From: Pseudomonas frederiksbergensis
GTDB taxonomy: Bacteria > Pseudomonadota > Gammaproteobacteria > Pseudomonadales > Pseudomonadaceae
Length of the DNA: 64,000 bases
Assembly (NCBI RefSeq): GCF_003732275.1
Contig: NZ_MOBM01000005.1
Location: 1 to 64,000 of the forward strand
Direction: 5' to 3'
A program made the translations under genes and the position numbers. The notes below the pieces were generated by a model. It had not been told where the DNA came from. It made no database searches and worked only from the letters and a program-made list of their open reading frames with translations. Shown in pieces: positions 14,863-25,351 of this stretch; the first letter of the stretch is position 1, and the number at the start of each line of letters is the position of its first letter.

Positions 14863-16167
14863 GTGAACCCACCGCGTGTACGACAAGGCTTGGTGCTGGG
14901 CATGAGCACACTGGCCTTCACTGTGTGCTTCATGGTCTGGATGATGTTTGCCGTGCTCGGGGTGCCGATCAAGGACCTTCTCCAGCTCAACGAAACCCAG
15001 TTCGGCCTGCTGGCCGCGACTCCGGTGCTGACCCGCTCGCTGGTGCGTTTGCCGCTGGGGTTGCTGACCGACCGTTTTGGCGGGCGCAGTGTGTTCTTCC
15101 TGCTGATGCTGGCCTGCGTCGCACCGCTGTACTTGATCAGCCACGCCACCGCCTATTGGCAGTTTTTGGTGCTGGGCTTGTTCGTCGGCTTGGCCGGCGG
15201 TTCGTTCTCGGTGGGGATTGCCTACGTCGCCAAATGGTTCGACAAGGAGAACCAGGGCTTCGCCATGGGCATCTTCGGCGCCGGTAACGCCGGGGCCGCG
15301 GTGACCAAGTTTCTCGCGCCGGCACTGATTGCCGCCGGCAGCTGGCAACTGGTGCCGAAAGTCTTCAGCGCGATTCTCTTCATTACCGCGCTGCTGTTCT
15401 GGTTCCTCAGTGCCGAAAACAAGGACCACCGCAGCGCCACCGGCGCCAGTTTGCGTGAGCAACTGCGCTCGCTGAAAGACCCTGCGGTGTGGCGCTACTG
15501 CCAGTACTACTCGATCGTCTTCGGCGGCTACGTCGCCCTGGCACTGTGGATGACCAAGTACTACGTGCAGGAATACGGTTTCAGCCTGCAAAGCGCGGCG
15601 CTGCTGGCGGCCTGTTTTTCCCTGCCCGGTGGCGTGCTGCGCGCTGTCGGCGGCTGGATGTCGGATCGCTGGGGCGCGCAAAGCGTGACCTGGTGGGTGT
15701 TGTGGGTCAGCTCGATCTGCCTGTTCCTGCTCTCGTATCCCCAGACCCAATTGCAAGTGCAGACCATCAACGGCCCGCTGGATTTCCACATCGGCCTCAA
15801 TCCCGCGCTGTTCACCGTGCTGCTGTTCGTCATGGGCATCGCCTTCGCGTTCGGCAAGGCCTCGGTCTTCAAATACATCGCCAATGACTACCCGAAAAAC
15901 ATGGGTGCGGTGTCCGGCATCGTCGGCCTCGCCGGTGGCCTGGGTGGTTTTGTGTTGCCGATCCTGTTTGGCGCCCTGGTGGACCTCACCGGCGTGCGCT
16001 CTTCCTGCTTCATGTTGATGTACGGCGTGGTCTGGGTCTCCCTCACCTGGATGTACTTCAGCGAAATACGCAAAAGCCCGGTGCTGGGTAAAGCGCCGCT
16101 GCTGACCCCGTCCCCGATTTCCAGTATTGCCCTAGGAGAAGAACATGTCCGTTCTGCAAAAGCCTGA
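14863..16167 (+). CDS. narK1: Nitrate/nitrite transporter, NarK1 type
   Basis: This 434-residue major facilitator has 12 predicted helices and the nitrate-signature glycine-rich stretches (GLFVGLAGGSFSVGIAYVAKW, shortened; GIVGLAGGLGGF). NarK1-type proteins act as nitrate/proton symporters that start nitrate uptake. The start is a GTG at 14863 with GGAGAG upstream. Its 3' end overlaps narK2 by 23 bp, so the pair is translationally coupled. The order narK1-narK2-narGHJI matches P. aeruginosa. Confidence 0.9.
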   Translation: MNPPRVRQGLVLGMSTLAFTVCFMVWMMFAVLGVPIKDLLQLNETQFGLLAATPVLTRSLVRLPLGLLTDRFGGRSVFFLLMLACVAPLYLISHATAYWQFLVLGLFVGLAGGSFSVGIAYVAKWFDKENQGFAMGIFGAGNAGAAVTKFLAPALIAAGSWQLVPKVFSAILFITALLFWFLSAENKDHRSATGASLREQLRSLKDPAVWRYCQYYSIVFGGYVALALWMTKYYVQEYGFSLQSAALLAACFSLPGGVLRAVGGWMSDRWGAQSVTWWVLWVSSICLFLLSYPQTQLQVQTINGPLDFHIGLNPALFTVLLFVMGIAFAFGKASVFKYIANDYPKNMGAVSGIVGLAGGLGGFVLPILFGALVDLTGVRSSCFMLMYGVVWVSLTWMYFSEIRKSPVLGKAPLLTPSPISSIALGEEHVRSAKA

Positions 16168-17542
16168 CAAAGGCCCGGTCATTCATGACTGGCGCCCCGA
16201 GGACCCCGCGTTCTGGGGAAGTAGCGGCAAACAGACCGCCACTCGCAACCTGTGGATTTCCATTCCTGCGCTGTTGTTGGCCTTCGCAGTATGGATGGTC
16301 TGGAGCACGGTGATTGTGCGTTTGAACGCCATCGGCTTCACCTTCACCACTGACCAGTTGTTCTGGCTGGCGGCGTTGCCGGGGTTGTCCGGTGCAACCT
16401 TGCGCGTCTTCTATTCCTTTATGGTGCCGATCTTCGGTGGCCGTCGCTGGACCGCCCTGAGCACCGCGTCGCTGCTGTTGCCATCGATCTGGATGGGCTT
16501 CGCCGTGCAAGACCCGAGCACCTCCTACAGCGTGTTCGTGTTGATTGCCTTGCTCTGCGGTTTCGGTGGCGGCAACTTCGCCTCGAGCATGTCCAACATC
16601 AGCTTCTTCTATCCCAAGTCGCAGCAGGGCACGGCCCTTGGCCTCAACGCCGGGTTGGGTAACCTGGGCGTCTCGGTGATGCAGTTCTGCGTGCCGCTGG
16701 TGATTACCTTCGGTGTGTTCGGCTTCATGGGCGGTAAACCGCAAGCCCTGCCGGACGGTGGTCAGTTGTGGTTGCAGAACGCCGGTTTCATTTGGGTGCC
16801 GTTTATTGTCCTGGTGACCGTGCTGGCCTGGTTCGGCATGAATGATCTGTCCAGTGCCCGCGCTTCGTTCAGCGAACAGGCGGTGATCTTCAAGCGCAAA
16901 CACAACTGGCTGATGTGCTGGTTGTACCTGGCGACCTTCGGTTCGTTCATCGGCTTTTCCGCCGCGTTTCCGTTGCTGATCAAAACCTCCTTCCCTGACG
17001 TGATTGCCTTGAAATTCGCCTTTCTCGGCCCGTTGGTGGGTGCGCTGGTACGTCCACTGGGCGGCTGGCTGGCGGACAAGCTCGGTGGCGCGAAAGTGAC
17101 CTTGTGGAACTTCGTGGCGATGATCGCGATGGTCTTCGGGGTGATGCACTTCCTGCCGCAGAACGGTACCGGCGGCAATTTCTACGGCTTCCTCGGCCTG
17201 TTCATGCTGCTGTTCATCACCACTGGCGTCGGCAACGGCTCCACCTTCCGGATGATCCCGGTGATCTTCCGCACCCAACATGAAAAAGCCTCGGCCGGAA
17301 AACCACCGGCAGTGCGCGAACAAGCGCTCAAGGATGCCGGCAAGGAATCAGCTGCGGTCCTGGGCTTCAGTTCGGCCATGGGCGCCTTCGGTGCGTTCTT
17401 CATTCCCAAATCCTTCGGCACTTCGATGGCCCAGACCGGCGGCCCGGAGATGGCCTTCTACATGTTCGTCGTCTTTTACCTGAGCTGCATCGTGGTGACC
17501 TGGTGGTGGTACGCGCGCAAAGGCGCCGCGACACCCTGCTGA
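16145..17542 (+). CDS. narK2: Nitrate/nitrite transporter, NarK2 type
   Basis: The 465-residue major facilitator is longer than NarK1 and has an N-terminal tail with DWRPEDPAFW, typical of NarK2/NarK. The nitrate signature GNLGVSVMQF lies in helix 5, and GFSSAMGAFGAFFIP near helix 11. NarK2-type proteins exchange nitrate for nitrite and sustain respiration. AGGAGAAG precedes the ATG at 16145 inside the end of narK1. narG follows after 69 bp. Confidence 0.92.
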   Translation: MSVLQKPDKGPVIHDWRPEDPAFWGSSGKQTATRNLWISIPALLLAFAVWMVWSTVIVRLNAIGFTFTTDQLFWLAALPGLSGATLRVFYSFMVPIFGGRRWTALSTASLLLPSIWMGFAVQDPSTSYSVFVLIALLCGFGGGNFASSMSNISFFYPKSQQGTALGLNAGLGNLGVSVMQFCVPLVITFGVFGFMGGKPQALPDGGQLWLQNAGFIWVPFIVLVTVLAWFGMNDLSSARASFSEQAVIFKRKHNWLMCWLYLATFGSFIGFSAAFPLLIKTSFPDVIALKFAFLGPLVGALVRPLGGWLADKLGGAKVTLWNFVAMIAMVFGVMHFLPQNGTGGNFYGFLGLFMLLFITTGVGNGSTFRMIPVIFRTQHEKASAGKPPAVREQALKDAGKESAAVLGFSSAMGAFGAFFIPKSFGTSMAQTGGPEMAFYMFVVFYLSCIVVTWWWYARKGAATPC

Positions 17543-17611
17543 GAAAACCCGAACTCAACCATTGCGTGGGCGGGGCACAGACTCCGCGACAAAGCCTGAG
17601 AGGACTACACC

Positions 17612-20600
17612 GTGAGTCATTTACTGGATCAATTGCGGTTTTTCAACCGTAAGCAAAACGAGTTTTCCGACGGTCATGGAGAGACCCGAAAAGAGTCGCG
17701 CGACTGGGAGAACGTCTACCGTTCCCGCTGGCAGTACGACAAGATCGTACGGTCCACCCACGGGGTGAACTGCACCGGCTCCTGCTCGTGGAAAATCTAC
17801 GTCAAGAACGGCCTGATCACCTGGGAAACCCAGCAGACCGACTACCCGCGTACCCGCAACGATCTGCCGAACCATGAGCCCCGTGGCTGCCCGCGTGGTG
17901 CCAGTTACAGCTGGTACATCTACAGCGCCAACCGGCTCAAGTACCCGAAAATCCGCAAGCCGTTGCTCAAGCTCTGGCGCGATGCGCGGCAGACCATGGC
18001 GCCGGTCGAAGCCTGGGCCAGCATCGTCGAGGACAAGGCCAAGGCCGACTCCTATAAAAGCAAGCGTGGCATGGGTGGCTTCATTCGTTCCAACTGGGAG
18101 GAAGTCAACGAGATCATCGCCGCGGCCAACGTCTACACCATCAAGCAGTACGGCCCCGACCGGATCGTCGGCTTCTCGCCGATTCCGGCCATGTCGATGG
18201 TCAGCTACGCCGCAGGTGCGCGTTACCTGTCGCTGATCGGTGGCGCGTGCCTGAGCTTCTACGACTGGTACTGCGACTTGCCACCGGCCTCGCCGATGGT
18301 CTGGGGCGAGCAGACTGACGTGCCGGAATCGGCCGACTGGTACAACTCCAACTACATCATTGCCTGGGGCTCCAACGTCCCGCAGACCCGTACCCCGGAC
18401 GCGCACTTCTTTACCGAAGTGCGTTACAAGGGCACCAAGACTGTGGCGATCACCCCGGACTACTCGGAAGTCGCCAAGCTCACCGACCTGTGGCTGAACC
18501 CTAAGCAAGGCACCGACGCGGCGCTGGCCCAGGCGTTCAACCATGTGATCTTCAAAGAATTCCACCTGGACAAACCGAGCGCTTATTTCACTGACTACGC
18601 CAAGCGCTTCACCGATTTGCCAGTGCTGGTGCTGCTCAAGCAAATGGTCGACAAGGCACCGGGCGCCGGTTACCAGCCGGACCGCTTCCTGCGCGCCAGT
18701 GACCTGACCGACAACCTCGGCCAGGAAAATAACCCGCAATGGAAAACCATCGCGCTGGATGTCAGCGGCGAACTGGTGTCCCCTCAAGGCTCCATCGGTT
18801 ATCGCTGGGGCGAGAAGGGCAAGTGGAACATCCTGCCTCGTGAAGGTGGCGAAGGCCGTGAGATCGATCTGAAGCTGAGCCTGATCGGCGATGACGTTGC
18901 CGAAGTGGCGTTCCCGTATTTTGCCGGCGAGTCCCAGGAACACTTCCAGCACGTGGCCGGCGATGCCGTGCAATACCGCCGCGTGCCGGTGCATAACGTG
19001 GTGCTGGCGGACGGCAGCGTGGCCAAAGTGGCCACCGTGTTCGACCTGTCGGCAGCCAATCTGGCGATTGATCGCGGCCTCGGCGGCGCCAACGTGGCCA
19101 AGGATTACGACGATGCTTCCGTGCCCGGCACCCCGGCCTGGCAGGAGCAGATCACTGGCGTGAGCCGCGAGAAAGCCATCCAGATTGCCCGTGAGTTTGC
19201 CGACAACGCCGACAAGACCAAGGGGCGCTCGATGATCATCGTCGGCGCGGCGATGAACCACTGGTACCACATGGACATGAACTACCGCGGGCTGATCAAC
19301 ATGCTCATGCTCTGCGGGTGTGTCGGCCAGACCGGTGGCGGTTGGGCGCACTACGTCGGCCAGGAAAAACTCCGTCCGCAATGCGGCTGGCTGCCTCTGG
19401 CGTTCGGCCTGGACTGGAACCGTCCGCCTCGCCAAATGAACGGCACCAGCTTCTTCTACGCCCACAGTTCGCAATGGCGCCACGAGAAGATGAGCATGCA
19501 CGACGTGCTCTCGCCTTTGGCCGATAAATCACAATTTCCCGAGCATGCCCTGGACTACAACATCCGCGCCGAACGCGCCGGTTGGTTGCCCAGCGCACCG
19601 CAACTCAACACTAACCCTTTGCACATTTGCCGCGACGCGGCTGCTGCCGGCATGGACCCGAAAGACTACGTGGTCAAGTCGCTGCAGGACGGTTCGCTGC
19701 GCTTCGCCTGCGAACAGCCGGACAGCCCGGTCAACTTCCCGCGCAACATGTTCATCTGGCGTTCCAACCTGCTGGGCTCCTCGGGCAAGGGCCACGAGTA
19801 CATGCTCAAGTACCTGCTCGGCACCAAGAACGGGGTGATGAACGAAGACATCGGCCAGGTCGGCGATTGCAAACCCGAAGAAGCCGAATGGGTGGACGAG
19901 GGCGCCATCGGCAAGCTCGATCTGGTCACTACGCTGGACTTCCGCATGTCGTCGACCTGCGTCTATTCCGACATCGTCTTGCCGACCGCAACCTGGTACG
20001 AAAAAGACGACATGAACACCTCGGACATGCACCCGTTCATTCACCCGTTGTCGGCTGCCATCGACCCGGCGTGGGAATCGCGTTCCGACTGGGAAATCTA
20101 CAAAGGCATCGCCAAGGCGTTTTCCAGCATGGCCGAAGGGCATCTGGGCGTTGAGAAGGACCTGGTGACCATCCCGCTGATGCACGACAGCGTTGGCGAA
20201 CTGGCCCAACCGTTTGGCGGCACCGACTGGAAAAGCGCCGGCGTGGCCCCGGAGCCGGGCAAGAACGCGCCAAACTTGCACGTGGTGGAACGTGACTACC
20301 CGAACATCTACAAACAGTTCTCGTCCCTCGGGCCATTGCTGGAAAAACACGGCAACGGTGGCAAGGGCATTAACTGGAACACCGAAACCGAAGTGAAATT
20401 CCTCGGTGAACTCAATCACAAAGAAGGCAATGCCGGTATCAGCCACGGCCGGCCGAAAATCGACACGGCAATCGATGCCGCCGAAGTGATTCTGTCCCTG
20501 GCGCCGGAAACCAACGGCCATGTTGCCGTCAAGGCCTGGGCCGCGCTGTCGGAATTCACCGGCATCGATCACAGCCACCTGGCGCTGTCCAAGGCCCACG

Positions 20601-21385
20601 AGGCGATTCGTTTCCGCGACATTCAGGCGCAGCCGCGCAAGATCATTTCCAGTCCGACCTGGTCGGGTCTCGAAGACGATCACGTCAGCTACAACGCCGG
20701 CTACACCAACGTTCACGAAGGGATCCCATGGCGCACCATCACCGGTCGCCAGCAGTTCTACCAGGATCACCCGTGGATGCAGGCGTTCGGCGAGCAACTG
20801 ATGAGTTATCGCCCGCCCGTCAACACCCGCACCATCGAAGGGGTGAAAGGCAAGCGCAGCAACGGCGAGATCGAAATCGTCCTGAACTGGATTACTCCGC
20901 ACCAGAAATGGGGCATCCACAGCACCTACAGCGACAACCTGCTGATGCTGACCCTCAGCCGCGGCGGGCCGATTGTGTGGCTCTCGGAGAACGACGCGAA
21001 ACGCGCCGGCATCGAGGACAACGACTGGATCGAATGCTTCAACGTCAACGGTGCGCTGACCGCCCGGGCGGTGGTCAGCCAGCGCGTCAAGGACGGCATG
21101 GTGATGATGTATCACGCACAGGAACGGATCGTGAACGTACCCGGTTCGGAAACCACCAAGACCCGTGGCGGCCACCACAACTCGGTCACCCGCGTCGTGC
21201 TCAAGCCGACCCACATGATCGGCGGCTATGCCCAGCAGGCCTACGGTTTCAACTATTACGGCACGGTCGGTTGCAACCGCGATGAATTCGTCGTGGTGCG
21301 CAAAATGTCCAAAGTCGACTGGCTCGATGGTTCAAGTGGCGATGACCTGCCACGTCCGCTGCCGACCGATATCGAGGAGAACTGA
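17612..21385 (+). CDS. narG: Respiratory nitrate reductase alpha subunit
   Basis: The 1257-residue catalytic subunit begins at a GTG with GAGAGG upstream. The N-terminal FS0 cluster motif is visible as H50, C54, C58 (HGVNCTGSC), and the Mo-ligand region YDWYCDLPPASPMVWG is present. NarG reduces nitrate to nitrite in the cytoplasm with Mo-bis-MGD and a [4Fe-4S] cluster; there is no Tat signal peptide, as in other NarG proteins. The length is normal (about 1245-1260). A 626-codon antisense open frame is a compositional shadow. Confidence 0.98.
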   Translation: MSHLLDQLRFFNRKQNEFSDGHGETRKESRDWENVYRSRWQYDKIVRSTHGVNCTGSCSWKIYVKNGLITWETQQTDYPRTRNDLPNHEPRGCPRGASYSWYIYSANRLKYPKIRKPLLKLWRDARQTMAPVEAWASIVEDKAKADSYKSKRGMGGFIRSNWEEVNEIIAAANVYTIKQYGPDRIVGFSPIPAMSMVSYAAGARYLSLIGGACLSFYDWYCDLPPASPMVWGEQTDVPESADWYNSNYIIAWGSNVPQTRTPDAHFFTEVRYKGTKTVAITPDYSEVAKLTDLWLNPKQGTDAALAQAFNHVIFKEFHLDKPSAYFTDYAKRFTDLPVLVLLKQMVDKAPGAGYQPDRFLRASDLTDNLGQENNPQWKTIALDVSGELVSPQGSIGYRWGEKGKWNILPREGGEGREIDLKLSLIGDDVAEVAFPYFAGESQEHFQHVAGDAVQYRRVPVHNVVLADGSVAKVATVFDLSAANLAIDRGLGGANVAKDYDDASVPGTPAWQEQITGVSREKAIQIAREFADNADKTKGRSMIIVGAAMNHWYHMDMNYRGLINMLMLCGCVGQTGGGWAHYVGQEKLRPQCGWLPLAFGLDWNRPPRQMNGTSFFYAHSSQWRHEKMSMHDVLSPLADKSQFPEHALDYNIRAERAGWLPSAPQLNTNPLHICRDAAAAGMDPKDYVVKSLQDGSLRFACEQPDSPVNFPRNMFIWRSNLLGSSGKGHEYMLKYLLGTKNGVMNEDIGQVGDCKPEEAEWVDEGAIGKLDLVTTLDFRMSSTCVYSDIVLPTATWYEKDDMNTSDMHPFIHPLSAAIDPAWESRSDWEIYKGIAKAFSSMAEGHLGVEKDLVTIPLMHDSVGELAQPFGGTDWKSAGVAPEPGKNAPNLHVVERDYPNIYKQFSSLGPLLEKHGNGGKGINWNTETEVKFLGELNHKEGNAGISHGRPKIDTAIDAAEVILSLAPETNGHVAVKAWAALSEFTGIDHSHLALSKAHEAIRFRDIQAQPRKIISSPTWSGLEDDHVSYNAGYTNVHEGIPWRTITGRQQFYQDHPWMQAFGEQLMSYRPPVNTRTIEGVKGKRSNGEIEIVLNWITPHQKWGIHSTYSDNLLMLTLSRGGPIVWLSENDAKRAGIEDNDWIECFNVNGALTARAVVSQRVKDGMVMMYHAQERIVNVPGSETTKTRGGHHNSVTRVVLKPTHMIGGYAQQAYGFNYYGTVGCNRDEFVVVRKMSKVDWLDGSSGDDLPRPLPTDIEEN

Positions 21386-21386
21386 G

Positions 21387-22925
21387 ATGAAGATTCGCTC
21401 ACAAATCGGCATGGTTCTGAACCTGGACAAGTGCATCGGTTGCCACACCTGTTCGATCACCTGCAAAAACGTCTGGACCAGCCGCGAAGGCATGGAATAC
21501 GCCTGGTTCAACAACGTCGAATCGAAACCCGGGATCGGCTACCCGAAAGAATGGGAAAACCAGGACAAGTGGAAGGGCGGCTGGATCCGCAACGCCAATG
21601 GCACGATCAACCCGCGCATCGGCGGTAAATTCCGTGTGTTGGCGAACATTTTTGCCAACCCGGACCTGCCGAGCCTCGACGATTACTACGAACCCTTCGA
21701 CTTCGATTATCAGCACCTGCACACCGCGCCGCTGGGCGAGCATCAGCCCACTGCACGTCCGCGTTCGCTGATCTCCGGCAAGCGCATGGAAAAAATCGAG
21801 TGGGGCCCGAACTGGGAAGAAATCCTCGGCACCGAATTCGCCAAGCGCCGCAAGGACAAGAACTTCGACAAGATCCAGGCGGACATTTACGGCGAATACG
21901 AAAACACTTTCATGATGTATTTGCCGCGCCTGTGCGAGCACTGCCTCAACCCGACGTGCGCGGCGTCGTGCCCGAGCGGGGCGATCTACAAGCGTGAAGA
22001 AGACGGGATTGTCCTGATCGACCAGGAAAAATGCCGCGGCTGGCGGATGTGCATCAGCGGTTGCCCGTACAAGAAAATCTACTTCAACTGGAAAAGTGGC
22101 AAGTCCGAGAAGTGCATCTTCTGCTACCCGCGGATCGAAGCCGGGATGCCGACCGTTTGCGCGGAAACCTGCGTCGGGCGCATCCGTTACCTCGGTGTGC
22201 TGCTGTATGACGCCGATCGCATCAGCGAAGTGGCGAGCACCGCCAACGAGCAGGACCTGTACGAGAAACAACTGGAGATCTTCCTCGATCCGAATGACCC
22301 GGCAGTGATTCGTCAGGCTCTGGCCGATGGTGTACCGCAGTCGGTGATCGATTCTGCCCAGCGTTCGCCGGTCTACAAAATGGCCGTGGACTGGAAACTG
22401 GCACTGCCGCTGCACCCGGAATACCGCACCTTGCCGATGGTCTGGTACGTACCGCCGCTGTCGCCGATCCAGAACGCCGCCACTGCCGGCACCGTCGGTA
22501 TGAACGGGGTGATCCCGGATGTCGACAGCCTGCGTATTCCACTCAAGTACCTGGCCAACCTGCTGACGGCGGGCGATGAAAAACCGGTCAAGCGTGCGCT
22601 TAAACGCTTGCTGGCGATGCGTGCCTACAAACGTTCTGAGCAAGTCGATGGCGTTCAGGACCTGCAAGTGCTCAAGGATGTCGGTTTGAGCGTGGCCCAG
22701 GTCGAGGAGATGTATCGCTACCTGGCGATTGCCAACTATGAAGACCGCTTTGTGGTACCGAGCGCGCACCGTGAAGACGCCATGAGCGATGCCTTCGCCG
22801 AGCGTTCCGGGTGTGGTTTCAGTTTCGGTAGCGGCTGCAGCGGTAGCTCCGACACCAACATGTTCGGTGCGAAGAAAGCCAACCGCCGCGACATCCTGAA
22901 AACCGTCCAGTTATGGGAGGAATGA
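21387..22925 (+). CDS. narH: Respiratory nitrate reductase beta subunit
   Basis: The 512-residue electron-transfer subunit carries four Fe-S cluster motifs: CIGCHTCSITC, CEHCLNPTCAASCP, CRGWRMCISGCP and CIFC...CAETC. The Trp in CRGWRMC replaces a cysteine and marks the [3Fe-4S] cluster of NarH. The ATG at 21387 lies one base past the narG stop. Near the C-terminus there is a Gly/Ser/Cys stretch (GCGFSFGSGCSGSS). It passes electrons from NarI haem to NarG. Confidence 0.98.
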   Translation: MKIRSQIGMVLNLDKCIGCHTCSITCKNVWTSREGMEYAWFNNVESKPGIGYPKEWENQDKWKGGWIRNANGTINPRIGGKFRVLANIFANPDLPSLDDYYEPFDFDYQHLHTAPLGEHQPTARPRSLISGKRMEKIEWGPNWEEILGTEFAKRRKDKNFDKIQADIYGEYENTFMMYLPRLCEHCLNPTCAASCPSGAIYKREEDGIVLIDQEKCRGWRMCISGCPYKKIYFNWKSGKSEKCIFCYPRIEAGMPTVCAETCVGRIRYLGVLLYDADRISEVASTANEQDLYEKQLEIFLDPNDPAVIRQALADGVPQSVIDSAQRSPVYKMAVDWKLALPLHPEYRTLPMVWYVPPLSPIQNAATAGTVGMNGVIPDVDSLRIPLKYLANLLTAGDEKPVKRALKRLLAMRAYKRSEQVDGVQDLQVLKDVGLSVAQVEEMYRYLAIANYEDRFVVPSAHREDAMSDAFAERSGCGFSFGSGCSGSSDTNMFGAKKANRRDILKTVQLWEE

Positions 22926-22927
22926 GC

Positions 22928-23683
22928 ATGCAAATTCTCAAAGTGATTTCGCTGCTGCTCGATTACCCGACCGAGACGCTGATTGGCGGTCGCGACGAAC
23001 TGGAGCAGGCGATTATCCAGTCACGGGAAATCAGCCCTAAACAGCGCGGCGCGTTGTTCGAATTGCTCGAGCTGATCTGCGCCAATGACCTGATGGACGG
23101 GCAGGAGCATTACGGTGCGCTGTTCGGCCGGGGTCGCTCGCTGTCGTTGCTGTTGTTTGAACATGTGCATGGCGAGTCCCGCGACCGTGGCCAGGCCATG
23201 GTCGACATGATGGCGCAATACGAAGCCGCCGGTTTTGCCATCGGCGTCAAAGAGCTGCCGGACTATATCCCGCTGTACCTGGAGTTCCTGTCCACCCGCG
23301 AAGACATCGAGGCCCGCGAGGGCCTGGCAGATGTTTCGCACTTGCTCGCCTTGCTCGCCGCACGCCTGGAAGAGCGCGAAAGCGCCTATGCCAGTTGCTT
23401 CCGCGCGCTGCTGCAAATCGCCGGGGCCGAACCGCATCAGGCGGTGGCCGACCTGCGGGTGCAGGTGGCTGCCGAACCGCGCGACGACTCCCTCGAAGCC
23501 CTCGACAAGATCTGGGAAGAGGAGGCCGTGGACTTCCTCCAGGCCGAACAGCAGGACCGTTGCAGTGGACTGCCAAGCGCACCGGGCAAGGCTCGGGAAG
23601 AAAGCGCAGTGCCGTTGCACTGGGTGGATTTTCAGCATGAAGGGTTGGCCGCCGCGCCAGCCAAGGAGGTCGGTAATGTCTAA
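22928..23683 (+). CDS. narJ: Nitrate reductase molybdenum cofactor assembly chaperone
   Basis: This 251-residue all-helical TorD-family chaperone binds NarG and assists insertion of the Mo cofactor and the FS0 cluster; it is not part of the final enzyme. The conserved segment LPDYIPLYLEFLS is present. I prefer ATG 22928 because GGGAGG lies seven bases upstream; the ATG at 22922 is too close to that site. The gene overlaps narI by eight bases. Confidence 0.93.
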   Translation: MQILKVISLLLDYPTETLIGGRDELEQAIIQSREISPKQRGALFELLELICANDLMDGQEHYGALFGRGRSLSLLLFEHVHGESRDRGQAMVDMMAQYEAAGFAIGVKELPDYIPLYLEFLSTREDIEAREGLADVSHLLALLAARLEERESAYASCFRALLQIAGAEPHQAVADLRVQVAAEPRDDSLEALDKIWEEEAVDFLQAEQQDRCSGLPSAPGKAREESAVPLHWVDFQHEGLAAAPAKEVGNV

Positions 23684-24356
23684 ATGGAATCTGTTGTTAT
23701 TCGGGATTTATCCCTACGTCGCGTTAGCCATTTGCCTGATCGGCAGTTGGGCACGCTTCGACCTGTCGCAATACAGCTGGAAAGCAGGTTCGAGCCAGAT
23801 GCTCAACCAACGCGGCATGCGCGTGGCGAGCAACCTCTTTCACATCGGTGTGCTGTTCGTGCTGGCCGGGCACTTCGTCGGGCTGCTGACGCCTGCGTCG
23901 GTCTATCACCACGTGATCAGCACTGAGAACAAGCAGTTGCTGGCGATGGTGTCCGGTGGTTTTTTCGGCTTGTTGTGCCTGATCGGCCTGCTGATGCTGG
24001 TCAATCGGCGGCTCACCGATCCTCGGGTACGTGCCACCTCCAGCCCTTCGGACATCCTGATTCTGCTGGTGCTGCTGGCGCAGTTACTGCTCGGTCTGCT
24101 GACGATTGCGGCGTCCACCGCGCATATGGATGGCTCGGTGATGGTGATGCTCGCCGACTGGGCGCAGAACACCGTGCTGTTGCGTCCAATGGAAGCGGCG
24201 GCGTCTATTGCGCCGGTCGGGCTGACCTACAAGCTGCACGTGTTTCTCGGTTTGACCCTGTTTGTGCTGTTCCCCTTCACCCGTCTCGTACACATGATCA
24301 GCGCACCGATCTGGTACCTGGGGCGTCGTTATCAAATCGTTCGTCAGAAGTACTGA
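23676..24356 (+). CDS. narI: Respiratory nitrate reductase gamma subunit
   Basis: The 226-residue membrane cytochrome b has five helices and haem ligands H56, H66, H188 and H206, at essentially the positions known in E. coli NarI (56, 66, 187, 205). It oxidises quinol and anchors NarGH on the cytoplasmic face. The ATG at 23676 overlaps the narJ stop, with AAGGAGG just upstream. Confidence 0.97.
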   Translation: MSKWNLLLFGIYPYVALAICLIGSWARFDLSQYSWKAGSSQMLNQRGMRVASNLFHIGVLFVLAGHFVGLLTPASVYHHVISTENKQLLAMVSGGFFGLLCLIGLLMLVNRRLTDPRVRATSSPSDILILLVLLAQLLLGLLTIAASTAHMDGSVMVMLADWAQNTVLLRPMEAAASIAPVGLTYKLHVFLGLTLFVLFPFTRLVHMISAPIWYLGRRYQIVRQKY

Positions 24357-24366
24357 GGAGACAATC

Positions 24367-25326
24367 ATGTCAGGTGGATGTGGATGTGGTGGTGGTAACG
24401 GCGGCAGCGGTGGCTGCGGGTCTTCCAAAAAAGCCGAGGACGTTCTCGACATCGCGCCGGTCGCAGAGGCGCAGTTTGAAGCACTCCCGGTTGAGCCGGT
24501 GGCTGCCGATGACGCCCCGGCGCAGTTGATCGCCAGCAGCGAACAGGAGTGGCCGATCATCAGCGTCAACGAGGTGTCGATCACCCCGGAAGCGATGGCC
24601 CGGGAGCTGCAATATCACCCGGCCGAAAGCCGCGAGGAAGCGGTCTATCTGGCCGCCCGGGCACTGGTGATCCGCGAGTTGTTGCAGCAGCGCATTGCCG
24701 AACTCGGCGTGTCGATGGAGATCGGTGCCGGCGAGAACGAAGAAGAAGCGGCCACGCGCTTGTTGCTCGAACGCGAGGTGCATGTGCCGCAGTGCGACGA
24801 AGAAACCAGTTTGCGTTACTACGAAAACAATCGTGGGCGCTTTCACAGCGCACCGTTGCTGGCGGTTCGGCACATTCTGCTCGAATGCGCGCCGGATGAT
24901 GTCGAGGCGCGCGCCGTTGCGCATGATCAGGCGGAAGTTCTGCTGCAACGTCTGGAAGACTTTCCGGGCAGTTTCGCCGATCTGGCCGTGAAGTATTCGG
25001 CCTGCCCGTCGAAGGCCCAGGGCGGTTCTCTGGGGCAGATCAGCAAGGGCCAGACCGTGCCCGAACTGGAACGTCAGCTGTTCACTCTGGCGCCGGGCCT
25101 GGCCAGCAAACCGCTGGAAAGTCGCTACGGCTGGCATGTGGTCAGTGTCGATCAACGGATCGAAGGCATGCCGTTGCCCTATGAAGTGGTGTCGACGGCA
25201 ATTCGTACGCAGTTGCAGCAAGGCGTCTGGCAAAAAGCCCTGGTGCAGTACCTGCAAACCCTGATCGGTGCGGCGGATATTCGCGGCATCCACTTGCAGG
25301 GCGCCGATTCACCGCTGGTGCAGTGA
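24367..25326 (+). CDS. PpiC-type peptidyl-prolyl isomerase with Gly/Cys-rich head
   Basis: The 319-residue protein starts with a Gly/Cys-rich segment ([12 protein letters not shown], then CGSSKK) followed by an acidic linker. A NifM/SurA-like helical part comes next (about 60-150), then a parvulin domain (about 160-260: [38 protein letters not shown]). No signal peptide is seen. A PpiC-type gene sits at the same place in the P. aeruginosa nar operon, between narI and moaA. NifM homologues mature metalloproteins, so a role in NarGH maturation is plausible inference. It starts ten bases after narI. Confidence 0.85.
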   Translation: MSGGCGCGGGNGGSGGCGSSKKAEDVLDIAPVAEAQFEALPVEPVAADDAPAQLIASSEQEWPIISVNEVSITPEAMARELQYHPAESREEAVYLAARALVIRELLQQRIAELGVSMEIGAGENEEEAATRLLLEREVHVPQCDEETSLRYYENNRGRFHSAPLLAVRHILLECAPDDVEARAVAHDQAEVLLQRLEDFPGSFADLAVKYSACPSKAQGGSLGQISKGQTVPELERQLFTLAPGLASKPLESRYGWHVVSVDQRIEGMPLPYEVVSTAIRTQLQQGVWQKALVQYLQTLIGAADIRGIHLQGADSPLVQ

Positions 25327-25351
25327 GCATCGAGGCAAACCGGGAGATGTG

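Noticed and set aside
17621..19501. 626-codon open frame antisense to narG
   Set aside because: It mirrors narG codon periodicity in GC-rich DNA and its product (His/Val/Gly/Asp-rich) resembles no family.
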